A stretch of 24,701 nt of DNA from Desulfobacterales bacterium CG23_combo_of_CG06-09_8_20_14_all_52_9 (GCA_002771315.1 PCSF01000247.1:1-24701), one strand, 5' to 3'; counted from the stretch's first letter, positions 16,067 through 24,263 are shown. Notes: generated from the sequence alone by a model not told the origin. Numbers and translations: made by a program.

Positions 16067-17603
16067 AGCCTTTGCCCTCTTCGGCGGGTATCCAAAAAAC
16101 AAATGTCGTGCCTTTACCGGGACTGCTTTCCACCCGAATATCACCCCTGTGCTGCTCGATGACGTCTTTGACGATAGCCAAACCCAATCCGATGGTTCCG
16201 CTTTTTCCGCGTTCCGAAAACTGGGAAAAGCGGTCAAAAATATGCGGCAGATAGTGTGCCTCAATCCCGCTCCCCGTATCGCTGCATTTGAAATAAAACC
16301 GTGATCCGCTCTGATGAACATGAAACCGGATGTATCCGCCGCGTTCGGTGTATCGCAGGGCGTTGCCGACTAGATTCGTGATTACCCACGGGAAACGAAA
16401 AGAGTCGATGGTTAGCTTCGGCAAGCCTTCTGCAATTTCGATCTGAAGCATAACCCCCTTTTGCTCAGCTTGCTTCATCAGCGGGGCAAGGCATTCCTCC
16501 ATGACGATAGCGACATCGAGTGTTTCTTTGTGACGCGGCCGAGTCATGGTTTCGAGTCTGGAAATATCTACCAATTCATTTACCAGGCTTGACAGTCTCA
16601 TACACTCTTCCTGAGCTGTTTTTAGCAGCTTTGCCCGCTTTTCCCCTCCAAGTTGCCCCCCTCTTTCATGGAGCAATCCGATGCTCATCGAAAGTGAGGT
16701 CATCGGAGTCTTCAGTTGATGGGAAATATCGGCGATAAATCTTCCCTTGGCCTCCTCGATTCGGCGAACCTTTTCTTTTTCGACGGCAATAATATCGTCA
16801 CGGTAACGATCATAGAGTTCGAGGCGATTAAACAATTGATTGAACGAAGAAATCAAAAATCCGATTTCATCTTTTGACCGCGGGTTGATTTTGGGATATA
16901 CCCCGCTTCCTTCTCCGGTATTAGAAAGGCTTCGCGCTAAAGTCATCATTGGCTTTGCGATGCGATAGGACAAGAAGGAACTCAGAATCAAAATAACTCC
17001 GATGACAATGGTGAACAGGATCACTGCATCTCTCTGGGCACGACTGGCCAAAAGTCGGGTCTGCTGTTCGGCGCGCTCCATGGCCTCTTCGTTGATGTTC
17101 ACCAAATCCTCAAAACGAGATACCATGTCAGCCGTCAGTGCCAAAAATTCAGCGAAACGCGCATTTTCCCACAAGCTGACATCCGCTTTGGACAAAACAT
17201 GGATAACCTCTTCATAGCCGATATAGCCTCTGATTAAATGATCGATAACCTCCTGTTCTCCGGATTCGGTGACATTGTCCCGACAAATCATCAGAGGATC
17301 GGATAGATTTTTCAATAGCTGGTCTGGCACCAAAGCAGGGCTTTGCTTAAGAGACATTTGTTCCAGGAGCTGATTACGAGTTCCTTCAAGCATTTTACGG
17401 GCCTGCTGGGCGGCCTGGATGGATTTGTAGTTCTTGGACAGGATCTGTTCCGCACTTTCTCCAAGGGAGATTAAATACTGATGATTGAGCAACGCGGCAA
17501 TCAAAAGGGCAAAGGTCGGCAGCAGGCTGACAACAAAGATCTTGAGCCATATCGGATACCGAACCGGTCTTTTTTCCTTCTTGAGGTCTTTTTTCTCTAC
17601 CAT
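16044..17603 (-). CDS. Membrane sensor histidine kinase (HAMP, HisKA, HATPase)
   Basis: The product is 519 residues. Transmembrane helices lie at about 17-38 and 193-213, enclosing a periplasmic, mostly helical sensor of about 150 residues with no recognisable ligand motif. HAMP follows at about 214-266. The H-box FIADISHQLKTPM places the phosphorylated His at 295. The ATP-binding part has N-box TNLVGNALRY (Asn410, Asn414), G1 SDTGSGI (441-447), FDRF (456-459) and G2 GLGLAI (472-477). The domain plan resembles GlrK/QseE, which also pair with GlrR-type regulators. An in-frame TTG at 17609 is possible; I prefer the ATG at 17603. Neither start has a good Shine-Dalgarno. The TGA lies inside the response-regulator gene, so the two are probably translated together. 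Confidence 0.93.
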   Translation of the reverse strand: MVEKKDLKKEKRPVRYPIWLKIFVVSLLPTFALLIAALLNHQYLISLGESAEQILSKNYKSIQAAQQARKMLEGTRNQLLEQMSLKQSPALVPDQLLKNLSDPLMICRDNVTESGEQEVIDHLIRGYIGYEEVIHVLSKADVSLWENARFAEFLALTADMVSRFEDLVNINEEAMERAEQQTRLLASRAQRDAVILFTIVIGVILILSSFLSYRIAKPMMTLARSLSNTGEGSGVYPKINPRSKDEIGFLISSFNQLFNRLELYDRYRDDIIAVEKEKVRRIEEAKGRFIADISHQLKTPMTSLSMSIGLLHERGGQLGGEKRAKLLKTAQEECMRLSSLVNELVDISRLETMTRPRHKETLDVAIVMEECLAPLMKQAEQKGVMLQIEIAEGLPKLTIDSFRFPWVITNLVGNALRYTERGGYIRFHVHQSGSRFYFKCSDTGSGIEAHYLPHIFDRFSQFSERGKSGTIGLGLAIVKDVIEQHRGDIRVESSPGKGTTFVFWIPAEEGKGYEKSVDY

Positions 17604-17704
17604 AACCAACGCTTTATGATCATCTTTGTTCCATCGAATTTCTTTTTCCTATCTATTCGTTACATTGCATAGTTGGATAACACAGCTCTGCAATGACATA
17701 TTCC

Positions 17705-17734
17705 TATTTACCCTCTTGCAATAAGACATTTCAA
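17705..17734 (-). promoter_or_regulatory. Candidate promoter of the kinase/regulator operon
   Basis: On the minus strand TTGAAA (17734-17729) is separated by 18 bases from TAAATA (17710-17705), about 100 bp upstream of the kinase start. No GG-N10-GC element was found in this region, so a sigma-70-type promoter is more likely than autoregulation through sigma-54. Confidence 0.35.
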
Positions 17735-17836
17735 TCGATAAAGATAGTGGAGGGATAAGCGAGGGAATTCCATGCAACACAGACCCGAAACAAGAAAGCA
17801 GAGATAGGTTTATCTTACTGTAATTTATAAAAATTA

Positions 17837-17934
17837 TGGCGGAAGTGCATGGGAATCGAACCCACCCGAGACGGTTTTAGCGCCTCACACCGGATTTGAA
17901 GTCCGGGAGCCCCACCAGTGAGCTGTGCACTTCC
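17837..17934 (-). tRNA. selC: tRNA-Sec (anticodon TCA)
   Basis: This 98-base gene, including an encoded CCA, folds as a bacterial selenocysteine tRNA. The acceptor stem is 8 bp (GGAAGTGC with GCACTTCC), one more than ordinary tRNAs. The anticodon loop is CTTCAAA with anticodon TCA (17899-17897), closed by a CCGGA/TCCGG stem. The long variable arm pairs GAGGCG with CGTCTC around CTAAAAC. The T arm is GTGGG-TTCGATT-CCCAT, giving the 8+5 arrangement of bacterial tRNA-Sec. It reads UGA as selenocysteine with SelB and a SECIS element. No selA, selB or selD gene and no recognisable selenoprotein gene lies in the window, so the gene stands alone here. Confidence 0.97.
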
Positions 17935-17947
17935 TTAAAGTTTGAAA

Positions 17948-17976
17948 TTCATACTACAGGATTGTAAATCCGTCAA
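17948..17976 (-). promoter_or_regulatory. Sigma-70-type promoter of selC
   Basis: On the minus strand TTGACG (17976-17971) is followed by exactly 17 bases and TATGAA (17953-17948). This puts transcription start about six bases before the mature tRNA 5' end at 17934. It is the best -35/-10 pair in the window. The region is shared with the divergent peptidase gene. Confidence 0.65.
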
Positions 17977-17979
17977 GCC

Positions 17980-17984
17980 GGAGG
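17980..17984 (+). promoter_or_regulatory. Distant ribosome binding site of the peptidase gene
   Basis: GGAGG is 15 bases from the ATG at 18000, farther than usual. No nearer site and no better in-frame start is present, so the ATG at 18000 is retained because MIHSDRLKETFLSLVKI fits the family N-terminus. Confidence 0.35.
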
Positions 17985-17999
17985 ACAAAGACATTTATT

Positions 18000-19151
18000 A
18001 TGATTCATAGCGATCGATTAAAAGAGACCTTTTTATCGCTGGTGAAAATTGGCAGCGTCAGTAAAAAAGAAGGCGCTTTTTCCCGAATGCTCCAGGGACT
18101 TTTAAAAAACCTGGGGGCTTTCACCCGGATAGATGATGCCGGGAAAACGACGGGAAGCGATACCGGAAACCTCATCGCAAAGTTTTCCGGAAATCGAAAC
18201 GTGCCGCCTTTGCTCTTGAGCGCCCATATGGATACGGTTCAACCGGGAGAGGATATTCATCCCGTTTATGAAGATGGTGTTTTCAAAAGCGACGGGAGGA
18301 CCATCCTGGGAGCCGACGATAAAAGCGCCATCGCCATCCTCCTGGAATCAATCCGCGTAATCCAGGAAAACGGGCTTCCCTGCGGTCCGCTGGAGTTGGT
18401 CTTTACCGTATGCGAGGAAGATGCCCTTGCCGGTTCAAAACGCCTCGATCTTGACCACATCTCTGCCAAGTACGGGTTTGTTCTGGATGCCACCGATACT
18501 GAAGGTATCGTCACACGTGCACCGGCAGCCAACCGCCTGACCTTCGATGTTTTTGGGAAGGAAGCTCATGCCGGAGCGGCGCCGGAGAAGGGAATCAATG
18601 CGATTCACCTCGCCTGCAGGGCGATAGCATCTTTGGAGATAGGAAGGGTCGATCGTGAAACCACCTGTAATATCGGTGTAATTCAGGGAGGATTCGCCAC
18701 CAATATTGTTCCGAATCGTGTTACGGTCATCGGTGAAGCCCGCAGCCATGACGAAGCCAAGCTGAAACGAGTGACCGAGACCATCGTTGGGGCATTCAAG
18801 GAGTCTGTAGAGCATTATGCAGGTCCGGCATCCGGGAACGGCCTTCCCCGATTGGAAAGCCGGGTGGAACGATCTTTTTCCAGAACATACATCCCGCAAG
18901 ATCACCCGGTAGTTTTACTGGCCCGAAACGCTGCCGAAACGATGGGTCGCAAAATGGTCTGCAAGTCTTCCGGCGGGGGATCGGATGCCAACATCTTTTT
19001 CGAAAAAGGGATCGCAACCGGAGTCCTCGGTACCGGGATGCGGGATATACACACAGTCTTGGAATGGGTCCGCTTGGATGACATGGTCCGCATGTCCGAA
19101 CTTCTGGTGAAAATACTCACCCTCCATGCCGACACGACGTTTGGTTCCTGA
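18000..19151 (+). CDS. PepT-like M20 family metallopeptidase
   Basis: The product is 383 residues, close to the PepT-like group and somewhat shorter than E. coli PepT (408). Metal-site residues of the M20 family are visible: His76 in SAHMDTV, Asp78, bridging Asp106 in LGADDKS, the catalytic Glu pair 139-140 in VCEED, Asp163 in VLDATD, and a late His in MRDIHTVLEWV. A dimerisation domain lies between about 175 and 290. It probably binds two zinc ions and cleaves small peptides or related amides in the cytoplasm. The exact substrate is unknown, since M20 also includes deacylases and carboxypeptidases. The gene is followed after 16 bases by larC and probably shares a transcript with it. Its promoter must overlap the selC promoter region or lie within selC. 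Confidence 0.9.
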   Translation: MIHSDRLKETFLSLVKIGSVSKKEGAFSRMLQGLLKNLGAFTRIDDAGKTTGSDTGNLIAKFSGNRNVPPLLLSAHMDTVQPGEDIHPVYEDGVFKSDGRTILGADDKSAIAILLESIRVIQENGLPCGPLELVFTVCEEDALAGSKRLDLDHISAKYGFVLDATDTEGIVTRAPAANRLTFDVFGKEAHAGAAPEKGINAIHLACRAIASLEIGRVDRETTCNIGVIQGGFATNIVPNRVTVIGEARSHDEAKLKRVTETIVGAFKESVEHYAGPASGNGLPRLESRVERSFSRTYIPQDHPVVLLARNAAETMGRKMVCKSSGGGSDANIFFEKGIATGVLGTGMRDIHTVLEWVRLDDMVRMSELLVKILTLHADTTFGS

Positions 19152-19153
19152 TA

Positions 19154-19159
19154 GAGAGG
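19154..19159 (+). promoter_or_regulatory. Ribosome binding site deciding the larC start
   Basis: GAGAGG lies eight bases before the GTG at 19168. This favours the start that gives MFAYFDCFSGLSGD over an ATG at 19126 lying inside the peptidase gene. Confidence 0.6.
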
Positions 19160-19167
19160 CCTCGGCC

Positions 19168-20361
19168 GTGTTCGCCTATTTCGATTGCTTTTCCGGCCTG
19201 AGCGGAGACATGGTGCTGGGAGCACTCATTGACCTGGGCGTTCCCGTGGGATGGCTTGACGATCAGTTGAAAAGCTTTTCGATTTCCGGGTTTGCCTTGC
19301 ACACAAGCCCGACTTTTCGTCATGGGATTCGGGCGGTCAAGCTCGATGTGGAAGTACATGACGGTTCATCCGTTCGGCGCTTTGCCGATATCCGAGCCCT
19401 CATCGACCAAAGCCCGATGTCCCCGGGCGTCAAGGCATCGAGTCTCAAAATTTTCGATCGAATCGCCGACGCCGAATCGGTCCTCCATGGTTGTCCCAAA
19501 GAGCAGTTGCATTTCCATGAGATCGGATCCGTTGATTCACTGGTAGATGTGGTGGGAACGTGCCTGGGACTGGAATATCTCGGGGTCCAAGAAATCTCCG
19601 CCTCCCGAATCCCTCTCGGAAGCGGTTGGGTCGACTGCGCCCACGGAAGGCTTCCCGTACCGGCGCCCGCCACGCTTGAAATACTAAAAGGAGTGCCGAT
19701 CTATCAAACGGATATCCCCTATGAACTGACGACACCCACGGGAGCTGCGATCCTTGTCTCCCTTTCAGATCGTTTCGGTCCGATGCCGGATATGACCGTG
19801 GATAAGATTGGGTACGGCGCCGGAACACGGGATCTGGAAGCGGTTCCAAACCTTTTGAGGGTGGCTCTGGGCCGACGATCATCTCCGGTGCAACGAATCG
19901 AAGATCGGGTCATTGTGGCCGAATGCACCATCGACGACATGAATCCGGAGCTCTTCGGGCACCTCATGGAACGGCTGTTCCAGGATGGCGCCTTGGAAGT
20001 CTACTGGATTCCGGTATTTATGAAAAAGAATCGACCCGGCACATGGGTTCAGGTCCTCTGCCGGGAGGACCGGCGGGAAGCGGTTCTGGAATGCATTCTG
20101 ACAGAAACTACATCCATCGGGGTTCGATATTCAGAGGTCCGGCGGTGGATTCTGCCTCGGGAGCCTGTCATTATCGAAACGGGATTCGGATCTCTTTTGG
20201 CCAAGCGGATCAGGGCGTTGGATGGAAAATGGCGCGTTGTACCGGAATATGACGCTTGTCGGAAAATCGCCGCGGAACGGGGCATTCCTTTACACATCAT
20301 CTATGAGGCAGTGCTGGCGGCCGGGAGACGACTGACGGATTCGGATTCGGTCAACCCATGA
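19168..20361 (+). CDS. larC: LarC, nickel-pincer cofactor biosynthesis protein
   Basis: The product is 397 residues. LarC inserts nickel, using CTP, into the pyridinium dithiocarboxylate precursor to complete the nickel-pincer cofactor of lactate racemase and related LarA-family enzymes. Family motifs are YFDCFSGLSGDMVLGALIDLG at the start, HFHEIGSVDSLVDVVG (115-130), GRLPVPAPATLEIL, TPTGAAIL (189-196), ECTIDDMNPE (252-261) and MKKNRPGTWVQ (285-295). In Lactobacillus plantarum LarC is made by a ribosomal frameshift; here it is one continuous frame. The GTG start is chosen from its ribosome binding site and the conserved N-terminus. No larA, larB or larE is present in the window. The gene end overlaps the converging exoribonuclease gene by 11 bases. 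Confidence 0.93.
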   Translation: MFAYFDCFSGLSGDMVLGALIDLGVPVGWLDDQLKSFSISGFALHTSPTFRHGIRAVKLDVEVHDGSSVRRFADIRALIDQSPMSPGVKASSLKIFDRIADAESVLHGCPKEQLHFHEIGSVDSLVDVVGTCLGLEYLGVQEISASRIPLGSGWVDCAHGRLPVPAPATLEILKGVPIYQTDIPYELTTPTGAAILVSLSDRFGPMPDMTVDKIGYGAGTRDLEAVPNLLRVALGRRSSPVQRIEDRVIVAECTIDDMNPELFGHLMERLFQDGALEVYWIPVFMKKNRPGTWVQVLCREDRREAVLECILTETTSIGVRYSEVRRWILPREPVIIETGFGSLLAKRIRALDGKWRVVPEYDACRKIAAERGIPLHIIYEAVLAAGRRLTDSDSVNP

Positions 20362-22348
20362 AAACATTGAGAATGTCTTTTCGGGCATCCACATGCTGGA
20401 TGGTGATTTGGATAACGTCCTCAGGCTTGAGATCGTAGCTGCCGGGTACCGAGACCCGACATTCCAGCATGTATTCCGGGATCAAGGCTTGGTACCCGTT
20501 TCTGGCCTTCCCCAGCACGATGGCTTCCTCCTTCTGGCCGATCCGCTTCTCTAAAAATTTTAAGAGCCAGTAACGGCTCCTTCTGGCCTGTACGGCAGAT
20601 ACATTGGCCATAACCGGTTCCAGCTCGGCAATGATCCCCTCCACTTCCTGCTGGGAGTAAGGGCGCTCAAGACCAAAAGCGGAACGGATCTGTCGCTGGG
20701 TTATCAGATCGAAATATTTCCGGATGGGAGAAGTTCCGGTGACATAGGCGTCGAGCCCGAGGCCGCTGTGGGGTTCGGGTTCGGGTCCTAAAACGAACCG
20801 ACTGAGGAGCTTGCGCTGCATCCAGTTTTGAAAAAGGGTCCCGCCGTCGGCATTAAAAAGCCGGCCTTTCGGCTGGGGCTGGGATCGAAAGACCGCGGGT
20901 ATGCCCCTTTCCTTCAGAAAAGAAGCCATGATCCAGTTGGCCAGAATCATGATCTCGGCCACCGCAAGACGGCTTGGACTTTCCCGGTTGATCCGGTTGA
21001 TGGAAACCCCTTCCGATTCATCAAGGCGGATATGAATTTCCGGAAGCGAAATATGCAAGGCCCCCTGGCACAACCGCTTCCGGCGATATTGTAAGGCTAC
21101 GTTCACCAGAGCTTGAAGCCTCGGATCATCGCTGACTGAAAGGTTGGCATCCTGGTATGTGAGTTGGTTTTTCACCCGGATCATGCTGGGAACGATTTCC
21201 CAGTTCATGATCTCTCCGCTCGTGTTCAGTTTGGCCAGGATGCTGATAGCCGGCCGTATTTCTCCGGAATAGAGACTGCAAAGATTTTCCGAAAGATCCG
21301 ATGGGATCATGGGGATCCGCCGGTCCGGCATATAAATCGAACTTCCCCGTGAGAGGGCCTCCCGGTCCAGGGGGCTATCCCTTTCAATGACTTCCCCCAC
21401 GTCGGTAATATGGACGCCGAGCCGCAATTGGTTGCCGAAATCCTCAATGCTCATGGCGTCATCGAAGTCCAAAGTGGCCTGACCGTCGATGGTGAGAATC
21501 GATAAGTGCGTCAGATCCTTTCGAACGGTGCCCGATGAAAGGGTGTAGGGAGCGGCCGTCCGCAACTGAACCAGCATTTGAGCTGAAGCGGTTACCCCGG
21601 GCGAAAATCGAGTGGGGATTTCCAGTCGGATCAAATCGATGTTTTCATCCGATGTCCATACCCCCAGTTTGACGAGCAAATGAAAGATCCCGTCCGGAGA
21701 ATCGATTCCGCTGTCTGATAGAAGGGTTCGGGTCAACTCAAAAGTCGGACTTTCCTTTTCAAGAAGGTAATACGCCTTGAGCATTTCCACATAAGGCATG
21801 TCCTCTTCGGCAAGAGGCATGCGCGCGTTTTCGATAACCTTTTTCAGCCATCTTCTCCCTCGTTCCACCATTTCCTGGCAACGCTTTTCCTCCTCAGCAT
21901 GCACGATCATTTCTTGGACTTCGGCTTCGGAATGGGGAAAAAATCGGCCGTGATTAAATTTAAAATAGTGACGCTGATTGAAAAGCGCCCTCACCACAGC
22001 CGATTCGTGATCTCCATCGGGAGCATCCGGAAAACAGAGTCCGGTCACTGTGGCAAGGTCGATCCAATCCTGCTCCGAATTCAGGATCTCCCATAGCTCC
22101 ACGACATTCACCTGCTCCATGAGCGCATTTCTGGTAGCGACGATTTCTTTGATTGTGCCGACTAGTTTATCCCGGCGGACGGAAGTGTCCAGAACAGCAT
22201 CGCTGAAATGGGAGAGGCGCTTGGGGGAAAGATTGATCTCTCGATTTCCTTCGGTAATCAGGTGCAGCCGGTCGCCCTTGAGCTCTACGACCACAGCGCA
22301 GGTAATTTTTTGACGGTCGATGAACTCGACGACGTTACCGATTTTCAT
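20351..22348 (-). CDS. RNase II/R (RNB) family exoribonuclease
   Basis: The product is 665 residues. The RNB catalytic domain (about 278-580) has LTIDGQATLDFDDAMSIE, giving Asp288, Asp294, Asp296 and Asp297 for two magnesium ions, and TSPIRKYFDLITQRQ with Arg543. These are the hallmarks of processive 3'-5' RNA hydrolysis in RNase II and RNase R. The C-terminal about 65 residues look like an S1/OB-type RNA-binding domain. The first 50 residues form a small beta-rich domain, followed by a helical, winged-helix-like section (80-240), not the two clear cold-shock domains of E. coli RNase II. I therefore do not assign rnb or rnr. The Shine-Dalgarno is weak (AAGATG). It is transcribed divergently from the ABC exporter pair. 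Confidence 0.9.
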   Translation of the reverse strand: MKIGNVVEFIDRQKITCAVVVELKGDRLHLITEGNREINLSPKRLSHFSDAVLDTSVRRDKLVGTIKEIVATRNALMEQVNVVELWEILNSEQDWIDLATVTGLCFPDAPDGDHESAVVRALFNQRHYFKFNHGRFFPHSEAEVQEMIVHAEEEKRCQEMVERGRRWLKKVIENARMPLAEEDMPYVEMLKAYYLLEKESPTFELTRTLLSDSGIDSPDGIFHLLVKLGVWTSDENIDLIRLEIPTRFSPGVTASAQMLVQLRTAAPYTLSSGTVRKDLTHLSILTIDGQATLDFDDAMSIEDFGNQLRLGVHITDVGEVIERDSPLDREALSRGSSIYMPDRRIPMIPSDLSENLCSLYSGEIRPAISILAKLNTSGEIMNWEIVPSMIRVKNQLTYQDANLSVSDDPRLQALVNVALQYRRKRLCQGALHISLPEIHIRLDESEGVSINRINRESPSRLAVAEIMILANWIMASFLKERGIPAVFRSQPQPKGRLFNADGGTLFQNWMQRKLLSRFVLGPEPEPHSGLGLDAYVTGTSPIRKYFDLITQRQIRSAFGLERPYSQQEVEGIIAELEPVMANVSAVQARRSRYWLLKFLEKRIGQKEEAIVLGKARNGYQALIPEYMLECRVSVPGSYDLKPEDVIQITIQHVDARKDILNVFMG

Positions 22349-22419
22349 GGCGACATCTTAACAACGGGATAAGGTAAAGTCAACGAAGGATCCGAGGAGA
22401 AAAGGCAGCAAAACCGAAG

Positions 22420-22448
22420 TTGTTTCCGGCTATTTATTCTGGTATAGC
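22420..22448 (+). promoter_or_regulatory. Candidate promoter of the ABC exporter pair
   Basis: TTGTTT (22420-22425), a 17-base spacer and TATAGC (22443-22448) lie 55 bp before the ATG at 22503, in the 154-bp gap between divergent genes. Both hexamers are moderate matches. Confidence 0.4.
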
Positions 22449-22502
22449 TCCCGGCATCCCAGCGTCGCGTTGCTTTGTGTCATGATGGGTATTTCCGAGC
22501 CT

Positions 22503-24263
22503 ATGCGAACTTTTTACCTCGTCAGACCCTATTTTTATAAAAACCGCTTCGATATCTCGGCGGGTCTGCTCTGCCTTGTCGCCGTCGATATCTTGCAGCT
22601 TTTCATTCCTAGGGTATTGAAACTGGCAGTGGACGATCTGACGTCGTTTCGCGCCACAACAAAGGACCTTTTGCACTATGCCATCATCATTATCGCCATC
22701 GCATTGGCCATGGGGATCCTTCGATATGGATGGCGCCTGCGCCTCATGGGTCTTTCCCGGGAGGTGGAAGAAGGGTTGCGAAACCGCTTTTTTAGTCACA
22801 TCCAAGGCCTTGGCGCAGGTTATTTCGACAAGACAACCACCGGCGACCTCATGGCACATGCCACCAACGACATTCAGAATGTGCGCATGGCGGTAGGCAT
22901 GGGCCTGGTCGCACTGACGGATGCGGTCGTTCTGGGGATCGCCGCTGTAGGCTTCATGTCTTATATCCACATACGCCTGACCCTCTTTGTGCTTATCCCC
23001 ATGCCCTTTATTGTAGTGTCTGCAAAATTTTTCAGCAAGAGGATGCACCACCTCTATCAGGAAGTGCAGCGCGTCTTTTCCGAAATGACGGAAGCGGTTC
23101 GGGAGCGTTTTGCCGGGATCCGCATCGTCAAAGCCTACTCTCTCGAGGAACAGGACGCTCGGGAAATGAACTCCATCTCCAGGCGCTATGTTCGCATGAA
23201 TCTGGCCCTGGCTCGCGTGATTCAGTCATTTTTCCCGATGATGCTTTTCTTCGCCAACCTGAGCCTGGTTCTTGTGCTCTTCCTGGGCGGGCGACAGACG
23301 ATTCGATTTGCCATTACTCCCGGCGATTTTGTAGCCTTTATCAGTTATCTGGGGCTGTTGACGTGGCCGATGATGGCCTTGGGCTGGGTGACCAATCTCA
23401 TCCAGCGCGGGGGGGCTTCTCTGGAGCGGATTGAGAGAATTTTAAACACGCTTCCTGAAGTGGCCCCGGTGGATCCGAAAAAAGCACGGACTCCGGAAAA
23501 CCTGGATCTGTCCTTTAAAGGGGTTTCCTTTTCTTATGCTGTCCGGAGTGAAGCAGAAAAAACACGCCCGGCATTGGATCTCATCGATCTGGAGGTTTCG
23601 TATGGAACGGTTTTGGGTATCGTGGGTCCGCCGGGCTCCGGTAAATCGACCTTGATCAGCCTGATCCCCCGTCTTTACGATGTGACGCACGGATCCGTCC
23701 TGTTAGGAAAAACCAATATCCGGGATATGGATCCGGGTCTCTTAAGGACTTATATCGCCTTCTTGCCTCAGGAGGCATTTTTGTTCGCAGACACCATCGA
23801 GCAGAACATCACCCTCGGGAAAGCCGGGGTCACGGAGGAGAGGGTCTGGGATGTCCTTAAGAAAGCGGCCCTGGATTTAACCATCCAGGAATTCCCGGAT
23901 CGGTTAAAAACCCTGGTGGGTGAAAGGGGAATCATTCTTTCAGGCGGTCAGAAGCAGAGAGTGGCGCTTGCACGGACCTTCCTTTTAGATGCCCCTATCA
24001 TGATCTTGGATGATCCCATCAGCCAGGTGGACATGGCCACCGGTCACCGGATCATCCAAGGGATCTTTTCTGATCCCCGAAAAAGGACGGTCATTATTGT
24101 CTCTCATCGACTTTCAGCCCTGCGTTTTGCAGACCGCATCATCGTGATGGATCAGGGGCGCATTGTCGCTTATGGAACCCATGCCGAACTCCTGGTTTCG
24201 AGCCCCTATTACCTCAAAAACCATCAGCTACAGACCATCGAGGAAGAATTCGGTGCACGGTAA
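22503..24263 (+). CDS. ABC exporter half-transporter with degenerate catalytic site (first of a pair)
   Basis: The product is 586 residues: a six-helix type I exporter domain (about 1-310), then a nucleotide-binding domain. The latter has Walker A GPPGSGKS (375-382), Q-loop Gln423, signature LSGGQ (479-483), Walker B ILDD (501-504) and switch His535. The residue after the Walker B Asp is Asp504, not the usual catalytic Glu. This is common in one partner of heterodimeric exporters such as TM287/288 or MdlA-like proteins. The downstream gene overlaps by 11 bases and encodes a second half-transporter, so I infer a heterodimer exporting lipids or drugs; the substrate is unknown. The start at 22503 (MRTFYLVRPYF) was chosen from alignment logic. 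ATGs at 22482 and 22485 and a TTG at 22470 are in frame, and none has a strong ribosome site. Confidence 0.92.
   Translation: MRTFYLVRPYFYKNRFDISAGLLCLVAVDILQLFIPRVLKLAVDDLTSFRATTKDLLHYAIIIIAIALAMGILRYGWRLRLMGLSREVEEGLRNRFFSHIQGLGAGYFDKTTTGDLMAHATNDIQNVRMAVGMGLVALTDAVVLGIAAVGFMSYIHIRLTLFVLIPMPFIVVSAKFFSKRMHHLYQEVQRVFSEMTEAVRERFAGIRIVKAYSLEEQDAREMNSISRRYVRMNLALARVIQSFFPMMLFFANLSLVLVLFLGGRQTIRFAITPGDFVAFISYLGLLTWPMMALGWVTNLIQRGGASLERIERILNTLPEVAPVDPKKARTPENLDLSFKGVSFSYAVRSEAEKTRPALDLIDLEVSYGTVLGIVGPPGSGKSTLISLIPRLYDVTHGSVLLGKTNIRDMDPGLLRTYIAFLPQEAFLFADTIEQNITLGKAGVTEERVWDVLKKAALDLTIQEFPDRLKTLVGERGIILSGGQKQRVALARTFLLDAPIMILDDPISQVDMATGHRIIQGIFSDPRKRTVIIVSHRLSALRFADRIIVMDQGRIVAYGTHAELLVSSPYYLKNHQLQTIEEEFGAR
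24240..24246 (+). promoter_or_regulatory. Ribosome binding site of the second ABC gene
   Basis: GAGGAAG lies six bases before the GTG at 24253, inside the end of the first ABC gene. It supports a GTG start with an 11-base overlap. Confidence 0.6.

Noticed and set aside
16067..16321. An 85-residue N-terminal extension of the sigma-54 regulator
   Set aside because: It would overlap the kinase's ATP-binding domain in another frame, and MKKALIIDDD at 16066 is the normal receiver start.
17821..17836. TAATTT/AAATTA inverted repeat as a selC terminator
   Set aside because: The 6-bp stem is A/T only and would be very weak; random occurrence is likely in this AT-rich gap.
17942..17970. Plus-strand promoter TTGAAA ... 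TAAATC for the peptidase gene
   Set aside because: The -10 matches poorly at any sensible spacing, and the region is already explained by the selC promoter on the other strand.
22434..23051. A 205-codon minus-strand open frame over the ABC gene
   Set aside because: It is a shadow of the ABC membrane domain, His- and Gln-rich without family likeness.
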